Shown: piece after piece, positions 12,301 to 24,300 of the stretch
How the letters are laid out: the number at the start of each line of letters is the position of its first letter
Position numbering within the stretch: the first letter of the stretch is position 1
Assembly: GCF_027580225.2 (NCBI RefSeq)
Contig: NC_073358.2
Location: 12,044,501-12,108,500, forward strand
Length of the DNA: 64,000 nt
Direction of reading: 5' to 3'
Source: Misgurnus anguillicaudatus
Lineage: Eukaryota; Chordata; Actinopteri; Cypriniformes; Cobitidae
Translations under genes and position numbers: made by a program
The notes under the pieces: model-generated
The model's input: the letters and a program-made list of their open reading frames with translations, nothing else
What the model was told of the DNA's origin: nothing
Database searches by the model: none

Positions 12301-15300
12301 TCAGACTTACCGTAGTTAAGGTAGTAGCCATCCACACAACTGGTCACACAGGTGTTCTTTTCCTCATCCAGATGGTACCCAGGCTTACAACCTGTGCATT
12401 GATCACTGCGGCTGCCCAGACATGAATTACAGGATGAATAGCACTTTTTACACCTCTTCCTATCACCCCAGTAACCGACCGGACATTCAGACACACAGGT
12501 GCTGGGCAAACAGACAAAAGAAGACCTTCATTCACACTCTTGGTTGTTTCATTGCTATCCTATCTCTTACAATAAAGAGAGCTGGCTGACCGTGTATTGT
12601 TTTTAAACTTTAAGAAAAAGTGCAAGCAGGAAACACATTGGTGGGGTTGAGGTCCTTCACAGCCATCATCACTACATTCTGGGTCACACGAGCCTTATGT
12701 GGAGGAAAGGAAAGAGAGAGCCAATGTGTAAACCTATCCACAGACTGCAACAAAAACTATTGTTCACTAAACATCTTTGACTTTTTGATTTCCAGTAACA
12801 TCCTTAAGATAAGATTGACCATTGCCTTCTAATGGCTAATATGCACAGCATTAGAAATATGTATATTGTATAATATGTATTTTCAATTGTTTGTCCCATA
12901 GGCTTGTACATATTCACCATTGTATTCCTCTGTGATGTCGTCTTCAGCAGACCGAGGCTGTTCATGTCGAGAGTATGGATGTGTGGATGTTCCATAAAGC
13001 ACCAGAGACCACTCTATTAGTTTCCCTGATGTGGATAATAGAGAAAAACTAATAATGGTGAACTGTCACACAAACAATGCAAGCAACATGATAAAGGCTG
13101 TTATAGTTGATTTATTCTTATTAATTGGACATCTTTACCATAGCCATTTTCTACAGTACATGCACTACAATGCACTTACCCAATACAATATTGAAAGTAC
13201 TTGAGCTTAATATGGGTTATGTTCAGAATTGATACTTAGTAATTACACAGCTACATTGCAAGTATAATATGTACAGTGAGGAAAATAAGTATTTGAACAC
13301 CCTGCTATTTTGCAAGTTCTCACACTTAGAAATCATGGAGGGGTCTGAAATTGTCATCGTAGGTGCATGTCCACTGTGATAGACATAATCTTAAGAAATC
13401 CAGTTCCCCTGCTTAAACCAGCACATGTCCAGGCCCTTCTTAAGTTTGCCAATGACCATTTGGATGATCCAGAGGAGTCATGGGAGTAAGTCATGTGGTC
13501 AGATGAGATCAAAATATAACTTTTTAGTCATAATTCCACTAAACGTGTTTGGAGGGAGAAGAATGATGAGTACCATCCCAAGAACACCATCCCTACTGTG
13601 AAGCATGTGGGTCGTAGCATCATGCTTTGGTTTTTTTTTTCTGCACATGGGACAGGGCGACTGCACTGTATTAAGGAGAGGATGACTGGGGCCATGTATT
13701 GCAAGATTTTGGGGAACAACCTCCTTCCCTCAGTTAGAGCATTGAAGATGGGTAGAGGCTGGGTCTTCCAAAATGACAATAACCCGAAGCACACAGCCAG
13801 GATAACCAAGGAGTGGCTTTGTAAGAAGCATATCAAGGTTCTGGCATGGCCTAGCCAGTCTCCATACCTAAACCTAATAGAGAATCTTTGAGAGAGCTCA
13901 AACTCTGTGTTTCTCAGCGACATGCAGGCCAGAAACCTGACTGATCTAGAGAAGATCCCTCCTGCAGTGTGTGCAAACCTGGTGAAAAACTACAGGAATT
14001 GTTAGACCTCAAACAAAGGTTACTGTACCAAATATTAAGATTGATTTTCTCAGGTGTTCAAATACTTATTTGCAGCTGTATCATACAAATAAATAGTAAA
14101 AAAAATCATACATTGTGATTTCTGGCTTTTTTTTCTAGATTATGTCTCTCACAGTGGACATGCACCTACGATGAAAATTTCAGACTTCTACATGATTTCT
14201 AAGTGGGAGAACTTGCAAAATAGCAGGGTGTATACTTATTTAGGGTCAAATACTTATTTTCCTCACTGTAAAACAGGATTGTACAATAAAGGGTGACCAT
14301 CATGTTCAACATACACATACTGTACTACTGTACTTATTGTATAACTGTGTAATTACTAGGTACCAACTGTGAAACTAATCTATAATAGATGCATGTATTT
14401 ACAAGTATTTTGTTGGGTAACTACTACACTCTAAGTGCATACTGTAAAGTACTGTAAGATAAACTGAAATGTACAAAACATTTGTGATTTTACTATAATC
14501 TTTAAACATTATTTTTTTATTTATGTCGTGTTTTACAGTAGGAATATACTATGGTGGTACAGTACCTTGGGATTTTGTGAAGTACAGAACATACAAATAC
14601 TACTTCACATGTTGAAGAGCATACAAATGCAACCATAAATGAATATAAAGAGCTCAGACGCAAAACTCTCAGATGCAAAAAAGTGCATGTTTCCTTGAAA
14701 ATTTGCTTTTTTAGGAGACTCTTAATGGATTCTGCCACCAAAAACAATATTTCTGAATGGTCTGAGGCCGGATTAGGGCTATTAGAAGTGAAAGAATATA
14801 CATGCCGAAAGCATTCGGTAAATATCAATATCTAATTTTTTGACGGAGGTGGTGCTCCTCATATGTTAATCTTTCAGTTCTGTGGTATAAAACACAACAT
14901 GGTTTTACAGGTATACACTCTAAAAAAATTTTTTAACCCAACAACACAACAACAACCCAACATTGGGTAATTTTTAACCCAGCATGGGGTAATTTTTAAC
15001 CCAGCATGTGTTCTGTCCAATATTTACCCAATATGGGTAAAAAATAACCCAACAATTTTTAGAGTGTAGTGACCCAGCCCAGCCTCACGAAATGTCGTTA
15101 TATAGTCACATAATTTTTTGATTCTTTTTTCGTGATATTATCACGGATGTAAGTGTTTTTTCGTGGTCGTGTGGCGATTTCCTGTTTTCGTGTGGTTGTC
15201 GCGTATTGGTTGCTCAACTGTTTTGTCCTATTTTCTTACCATTGTTGCTTCAGTTTAGGATTAGATTTACATAAAATGACATCCCTACCGAAACCCAACT

Positions 15301-18300
15301 CTAACACTAACGCCAGGCGACATATAAAATAATAAATCAGAAAAAATAGTATAAACCAATATATAAAGTGACATTCTAATGCAAGCACCAAATGTAACCC
15401 TTCACCGAAGCGACAATGGTTTAAAAATAGGAAAAAGCAGTTGAGTAACCAATACGTGATAATCACACAAAAACAGGAATTTGTAATACAATCACGAAAA
15501 AACATGATAATATCATGAAAAAAAGAATAAAAAAATTATGTGACTATATCACGAAACCTTGTGAGACTGGGTAGAGTGATCATATCAATGGAATTGAACT
15601 GCCACAGAACTTGTGTACTGTACCTTGAAGTCGGTTGTTTCTTCTTGGAGAGGGGGCATCTCTGATGTCCAGAATCCAGTCTCCTGCTGGTCTTTCACCC
15701 CAGCAGTGAGTCGTCATAAATTCCCACTTATGAAAGCCCTCATTGGAGTGATCCTTTGCTCTGATCCCAACACAACAACAGAACCATTAAGACCATGTTT
15801 CGTTTGACAAAACCTTTTTGTTATAAACTGCTGCTCTGTCAATGGAATTTTTGGTAAAATTAGAAAACTTATAGGGGCGGTTTCCAGGACAGGGCTTATC
15901 CTAGTCCCAGACTAAAGTGCATGTTTGAGCTGCCTTTATTTAAAAAGATTTTGCACTGACATTTCTTGACATATATCAGTGCCATTGCTTTGTCTCAAGA
16001 TGCACACCAGTATTATTTCTTGTACGGTATGTTTGTAAAAACTACTTTAATGTCCTAATATAACTAAGGCCTAGTCCTGGATTAATCTAAACCTGTCCGG
16101 GAAACTGCCCTGTAAAGCTTTTTATACTCTAATACTCTAATAAATTAACTTACAGCTAATTTTCTGGACATTGGAGTTTTGTGTGAAATTGTGATACTCA
16201 AGTAAGTATTATATGTATTTTTAATTAATTAAATTTTATTCTGTCTGACTGATTGATCTTTTCACTGTATTTGTACCTGTTTGCAAGAAGTTGAGACCTG
16301 GTCCCAGATGGTGATGTCAATGTGATTGACAGGTCTCCACGGTACGGATGTGTGATTGTAATGCGTACAACAACATGCTCCAGATAGCTCACACGCTGCA
16401 GACGCTGAGCAGAGCAGCCTGAGGACTTATACACAGACCTCAACACCCTCTCTGGACTTATGATCCTAAGATAGAGAATGTGTACCGTAGAAATTGTATA
16501 GTATTTTTGAGCACTCCCTTAAAAATATTAATGTGACAGTACCATGGCACAGTATTGTATATGCTTGTAATACCATGGTATTATAATATTCATAATCGTT
16601 CTGAAAATAGTTGAGTTTTCTTATTACCTGGCATTAGGAACTTGGTTCTCCTCACATATGTGTTGAGGAGGCACCTGCTTCCAAGTCTCTGCCTCCTTCA
16701 CCATGGCCTCAGCATCCATCAATCCAAACCCGTAAAGATGACTAACTGTACGACAGCCAATACACTTTATAAGCCACTGTTTTACCAAACAGCCAATGAG
16801 AGCACACTTTGTTTCCATTGACTCTGTATTATTCCAGTTCATATTGTATATTCTATGCACTAACTTTATGCATACAAAAACTGTTGGCAGCTTAGGTCAA
16901 GTTCTCATGACGTTCTACTAAAAAACATTTATTTGCTATAATTGTTTATTTAGTGCACAGGGGGTTTTAGATCACTTTAGACAAGAATAAATGCACACTT
17001 CAAAGTAAATAAAATGATGCTAAACAGCACTAAAAGTGGTTCAATTTGTAATCATAGGGGATTCCAATCATAGAGGAACCAAGTGTTATACTGTAGCACT
17101 AGTAGCCTACCAATCTTTTGTCAAATGGCTCTATGTGGAATCATAGGTGGTTCTATAGCACAACTTCTACATACTCTAGGTGCTATATAGCACTTAAATT
17201 GGTTCCCCTATTGCAGTGATGTAGTACTCGAGAACGATTTCTGCTTTCTCTGACTCGTCTTGGACTTGTTCCTTCAAAGACTCAGTCTTGACTCGGTCTC
17301 GGACCACAGTGGGAGGAGAAGGACTTGTAATTTAAGACCGAGTCCTCAAGACCAACTCGTTTTTTTATGTTCATATAAAAAACCACACAACACATAACAA
17401 CAATAATAATAAAATGCAATGTTGACGGGCATTATTGGAAAATTACATCCCATAAAATTGGGAAATATTGGAAAATGTTATAAAGTAGCTAAGCCTACTA
17501 ATTTAGACATACCACTAGAAATTTTAATTTGCTCTGCATCTCCATACTAGGATTAAAAAAGTCAGGGTGGGCTTAACATGTTGATGACAGAGCAGCACTG
17601 TTGAAGCAGTTTAGAAAAATAGGCAGAAGATGATGCATGCAGTAGGGATTTTTTTAATGATAGTAAAAGCATAGTCCATATTAAGACATTAAGACTGCTT
17701 CTCTAAACAATTCCCAATCTAGCTTAGTCTGTAGGCCAAACTGTTGATAATTAACTAGGGTGATATTAAATCATGAATATGAAAATTTATATGTTTTTGT
17801 GGTCTTGGTCTCGACTCGGTCTCGACTGTATTTGAAAACCAACGGACTCAGTCTCGACTCGGTCTTGACCCTTTAAAGACTCGGCTTTGACTCAGACTCG
17901 GCAAAGGCGGTCTCATCTCCATCACTACCCTATTGCAAGCCAATGAACCACTTTTAGTGCTATTTAGCACCATTATTAGAGTCTATTAAGAACAGTCAAA
18001 GATTAACATTTTACACTACCTTCACTTCATGATCTGTCTGAACTTAAGTGTGTTTTAGACATTTTGAAAATGGTTGTTATGCCCAGTTAATAAATGGTGA
18101 ATGATGTAAATCAGTGACGTTTCATAGAAATTCTACCATCATATCCAGCTCCATTGCTCTGCCAGTCTGAGGCGCTCAGGTGACCACGTCGAGATGTTTT
18201 TACTATGATGTGCTGAACGTCCCTCCAGGTCAAAGATGGGCTGATGTCAAAAAACAGAGCCATTATTTTATTACATGCTCCCATATCATATTTAGCAAGG

Positions 18301-21300
18301 ATACACTGGTGATTGTAGTTTGACAATCACATTTTAATTATCTGTGGAATATTATAACATGAATATAGTGTCATTCCTTGCATTAGACGATGAAATTAGC
18401 CATGCATTGGAACTGCAACCCTTTAGGTACTAGACCCAAATTTAATCCAAAGTTTTCAAACTAGAAGAGATAAGAATAACTAATTGAATTCATTGCGTTA
18501 TACTATACTATTTGGTGTTAAGCGAACCTGAATAAGTATTTTACCCTTGCAAGAGTTTCACAGGTAGCTTTAGAACACCATACTGGATACCCGATCTGAC
18601 AGATTAATTACCACATCTGCAGACTTGACTGCTTACTTTGCTTCAAGTGTTAGAGCAATGATTCCTGCAGCCATGGGTGCCGATGCTGAAGTGCCAGAGT
18701 GCTCATCGGTGCAACGCTGCCTCAAATCTGTTGTCACCTGAAAACACATACATTTACAGGAACAGTCATACACTCTTAGAAAGGATGTGTTAATTTTTTA
18801 CACATCTTTGTGCGTAACGCTTTTAACACATGTGTAATTTTAACACATGATGTGTCATTTTGTGTTGATTTTGTGTTAAAATGTGACACATGTTGTGTTA
18901 AAAGTAATTACACAATAATAATACAGAGATAGGTGGATTCTGGGACAACGCATTTAACGCACAAATGTGTTGTTCTAAGAGTGTACCAGGCCAGCAATTG
19001 CCCACAATGCATTAACAAATCAATGACAGTACATGAAATGACTCACAATGCCCAGGCTATTGCTATCCCCACTGCTGTAGGTAATTGCGAGAGTAGAGGC
19101 ACATTCTTCCAGGTACCATGGCTTTCGACCACTTTGAGTGGTGCTGCCAACAGAGATGGTGTAAATGCTGTTGGTGTAACCGTCACATGAGCAGTGGTCT
19201 TGACTTTGGCCACCATTACCTGAAGCCCAAACAAAAATGGATCCACGCCCCTTTCTGCCCTATATAAACAAAAAGAAAGCCAATTCTTGCACTTTAAATA
19301 ATGCTGGGTTAATGTTAACCAACCATGGGTTATAATAACCCAGAAGTGCTGTAATGCAAAACAAACACACTCTAAAAATTTTGGGGTTTTTTCAACCCAG
19401 CGTTGGGTAAATATTGGACGAACACACTAATTGGTTGAAAATTACCCAATGCATTGTTTTTAGATTGTGTTTGTTTTGCAGTTTCAGCTGTAATTTTACT
19501 TGCAACATTTAAGTAATTTTGCAACTGCAATGACAACAGTAGAAGACATGCACAAAATAAATCTGGACTTTTTTGAGGAAAATGGGAGCACTGCAATTCT
19601 GGGTATTTATTTGGTTAAACACAAACCATTTTATATTAAAATGTCATCATTTTATTTTTAAGAAAACACACTAACTTTGCGGATTCCAGTCTCCAGAGCA
19701 AGTCGGGCAAGGGGTCCTGGGCCATCTACTGTGCTGCCATCATCATCTGGGCCCCAGCTGGAGCTATAGATATCGATATACTGCTGCCTGAGGCTCAGCG
19801 ACTGAGCTTCCACTAAGTCAGTCATATCACCATCCAGCATACGTACACCTACATATTAACAAAAGAACATGTAAACAACAAACCATACTACAGTTCATTA
19901 TTTGTCTGAGTAATGTCAGGGGCAAAGTTTGAAAAAAGACGTGTTTTATTCAAGTTCATTACATAATTTACTGTTTTACATAAAAATAAATGGAAATAGA
20001 TTGCATGCTATATCGCAAGGTCAGACAAAAATCATGGTTTACAGTTTTTTACAGACGCTAGGACACATTTCTCAATACATAGGTCACTTTTGCAAAACTC
20101 TTCACACAGTTCTCCAAACAAACTTTCAGCTTGGCAAAGCAGTTCATTTCACATTCAAAATGCACTACAACTACCAAAACACTTTATTCAGGTCTCAAAT
20201 CAACTCATTCTTCCAAAACACTAGCAAAGGTTGACAGTCGACAAACACACTTTGTCACTCACAAAACAATGACCTAAAAACACTAACAACATGTAGCATT
20301 ATACAATGTTTTCTCTGTTTATAATTCACTGCAATATATGTTACTGGAATGAATCAGACGTGATGCAGAATTCTTTAATATTTTTAGTTTTTGGCACTCC
20401 AAGTAATTCCAAAATACAAGAATTTGTATACACACCATCCACTGATACAGATACAATAGTAATGCTAATCTACTCTGTCTTCTCCATTTGGCCAATTGTT
20501 TTTATAGCATTTATTTTTAAGATTTCAAATATATTTCATTAAAATATTAGAAATGTAGCAAATTGCTGTCTTATTCAGTTTTGTATTATGTTATTGTTTT
20601 GAACACATGTTTAACAGTTTTGAAAACAGTATGTAAGCATGTGCAAATTAGCCTCTATGTATAAAGAGTTTTGGCAGTTGTTTTGTCTGAGTGAGAAAAA
20701 AATCATGAAATTTGAGAGATGTAGTTATTGAATGCGTTTTGTGCCAAAGCAATGATAATTGATCCTCAGTTTAGCCCACGTAGACTTCTGTTGTGCTCAC
20801 TGTGTGAAGAGTTTTGCAAAAGTGACCTAAGTATTGAGAAATGTGTCCTAGTGTCTGTAAAAACTGTAATAATAAACAAAATCATTGTGATACTGCTGAG
20901 CAATATGCTAAAACTGAATTGTACAATTTTAAACTGAACTACAGTAAAAGATTGAACACTCCTGCTAACCTACCTCCAATTTTTGCATTATATGCAATTC
21001 CGACTATACAGAAAGAATTGTTTGCAGAGGCAGCCACCACACCAGCACATCTCGTACCATGTCTTTTAAAAAAGCACAAAGAAAAAAACATAAAGAAAGC
21101 ACATAAAATAAAGAAAAATCTTTATTAAAATTCATGAAGGTTTCAGTTCATGCAGTAAGAGGGAAATACGAGCAGACTATAGACACTGTGTTGGGTCAGT
21201 GGAATTTACATTAAATCATAGTTTAGTTTTAGTTACAAGTGAGGTAAACAATAGAAGCAATTAGAACAACACAAGAACAGCAATACATAAGTGCATTAGA

Positions 21301-24300
21301 ACTAGTCTCATAAAGTCTAACACAGTATACAGTACATAGCCAAGGGTTACAGAAAAGATAAGGATAAATAGAAAAAGATATTAAGCTTTGTATTAGTAAG
21401 TGAGGTGTTGGCGGAAGAGATGGGTTTTTAGCCAATTCTTAATGGACTGACTTATTTTCATTGGTGGCATCATATCTGGGTGTTGGATCAGGATCATTGC
21501 CATTAACATCAAAGCTTGCTCGTGCATCCTTATAAAAATAAAACGACACATTAATGTACCAATTAGCGTTCTGACGACAAATAAAGACTTCACAGTATGC
21601 ATATCTAATCTGCATGTGCATCCTACACTATTAAATCATATTAATGATGGAAAACAATTGGTAATTCATATTTTGATTGAAAAAACATTTTAATCTAAAT
21701 GAATTATTGTTAAAGGGGATATTTCACAAGTCTTTTTAATATGTCAAATTAATATGTGGTGTCCCCAGAGAATACATGTGAAGTTTTAGCTCAAAATAAC
21801 CCACAGATAATAAAATTGTCACTTTTGGTGCTTTTCCATTGCATAGTACCCCACGGTTTGGTTTGGGTCAGGTCGGGTCAGCTCACCTCACTATGGCTTG
21901 GTTAGCTTTTCTATTGAGTTTAGTAACACTTTATAGTGGGACGGATTATAGGCATGTCGTTATATTTGCGCTTCCTAGCTGTGACATCATGTGAGAGTGT
22001 CATTGTACGTTCCCATACATTCATTTATTTCTCAGTCCGCCACAAAATTAAAATTTACCACCACAAATAGATGTTTGCATATTGCGTTCATCACTACCTA
22101 TGTTTCATGTGACAGTTTCTGTACAAACACCCATGGCGGCGGTCGACGCGCTCTGCTGAGCCTCATTTAAATTGCATTTAAGCATATATCTGAACTTGCG
22201 CATCGCGAATGTGCCGCCACAAACTGTCTGGAAAAAATCTGTTATGATGTTCCTGATTCACAACCTGTGGATGTTTTTCATCCCTGAAAGGGAGTTTGGA
22301 AATTTACAGCAAAGCACAGATGACAAAATGTTTATTCGAGACAACGCAAGCAACCATTAAGGTACAGCTAATCTTTAACATATATACGCTGGTAGTGACG
22401 ATTCTCTCAGACCAATCAGTGATCTACGGTTTTTTCGCATCATGTTTTGGTATCAGCTCGGTTCTCTTGGAACCCCGATCAGGTACTACGTACTGCACCC
22501 AGTGGAAAAGCTCCCAAAAGTAAGCTGACCCGACCAAAACAGTGGGGTACTATGCAATGGAAAAGCGCCATTTGTAGGTGCAAGCTAAAATGTACCATTT
22601 TTGAGTGTGTCCTTTAAATCAAATAAGTTGATCTCTGCACTAAATGGCAGTGCCATGGTTAGATAGTGCAGATCTGATTCAACAACCAATTTTTTCACAT
22701 AGACTGTAAAAAAAGATGGACGACGCCCGTTCGCTCTCTTCCATTGGTGAAAAGTGAAGCCTTCAGTGTCCCGATACGACACTGACATCTTGGGTCTGCG
22801 CAGTAGCGATTTCGGGACCAGTCATGCGTAGTAGTGAGTAGGAACTTAGGAAGTAAAGCCGCGAAAGCAAGGCCCGGCCATCGCTCTCATAGAATGCGCA
22901 TATCACAGCTGTCAATCATGACGTGACACCACCATTTTTATAGCATTAAATAACTAACTAAAAACAAAATTATTTTAAAAACAACAGCTTGATTAAAACT
23001 ACAGTAAATGACAGAAACCAGCTAAGGAAAAAAGATAATTGAAGTGTAATTAAATTGTTTAGTTGGTCTCAAGTCTCATTAAATAACATGGGGAGGCGAG
23101 GTTCATGACCTATACTGGGACCACTCACTGGGGGGGCGATCGAGACGTTTTGGCTTCACTTTTCATGGCTTGTGTGGCACGCTTGTTTTTTCATATGCTT
23201 GCAGAGAATGGTTTACCAAAACTAAGTTACTGGGTTGTTCTTTTACACATTTTCAAGGTTGATAGACACACTGGGGACCCAATTATAGCACTTAAACATA
23301 AAAAGTTGTTTTCCAGATATTGACATTAGCCTTTGAAGAACATATTGTTTGACTAATAAAAATCTTTAAGCAGATATCTCATGTTCTGTTTCATAAAACT
23401 GATTGATTTATTCCCAACAATCTCATTACATCAATGCACTTACATAGTTTTGCTTGAGGTCCGGATGCTGTCTTTCTATACCATCATCCAGAATGGAAAC
23501 CACGACCCCTTTCCCAGTGTAGCCTCTGTGCCATGCTGCCTTGACATTCATGTCTGTCAGACAGTTCTGGTCACAGTGCTGTTGAATATGCGTAGCACAT
23601 TTTGAGTTGTTTTTCTTTTACAATACAATGCAACTATTTCACAATTGTTGATGGACAGTTTTTCATTATGAAGCAGCATGCAGTAAATGAATGGAAATTG
23701 CATACTAACAATATACCACATGCTGTCCCATTTGGGGTCATTGAAGCTGGTGGTGTATGTTTGGTCCATTGTGTCGGTTCTTTTTGTTCTCTTCTGAACC
23801 ACCTGTTGTTGGATCCACTCCACCTTTAATGTCAGGGACATATTTATGATGTTTTCTGCATGCATATCAGACTTCACAGACCACAGTGTATTAAATAAAT
23901 GATTAAGGGTAATTATTATTGTCTCGTTTAGTTTGAGGTGATCCATGTAGTTCGGTGTCCCGGTGTCTTAACCTGTTTTGGAAGTGTGTGTGGTATTTTT
24001 TAGGCAGTGTAATCTATCTAATTAACTATTCAGTGGTGTCTCAGTGACTGGAGATACACGATCTTTATACCTTGGTCTCCATGGCAATAAGACTGTGGTT
24101 TCCTCTGCTTTCAACAGTGGATCGTTTGAAAGTTCCAGTATGCAAGAACTGGTAATGGTCCACCAGTCCACCAATCTGCAAATGGAGAAAAAGAAGATTG
24201 CATTTTTGTTTTTAAAACATATGCCACTGTTTAACCTCAACTGACAAATATATAAATTATGTATCCATCGCTGACGTATGCCTTTGAAACAACAAAAGGG

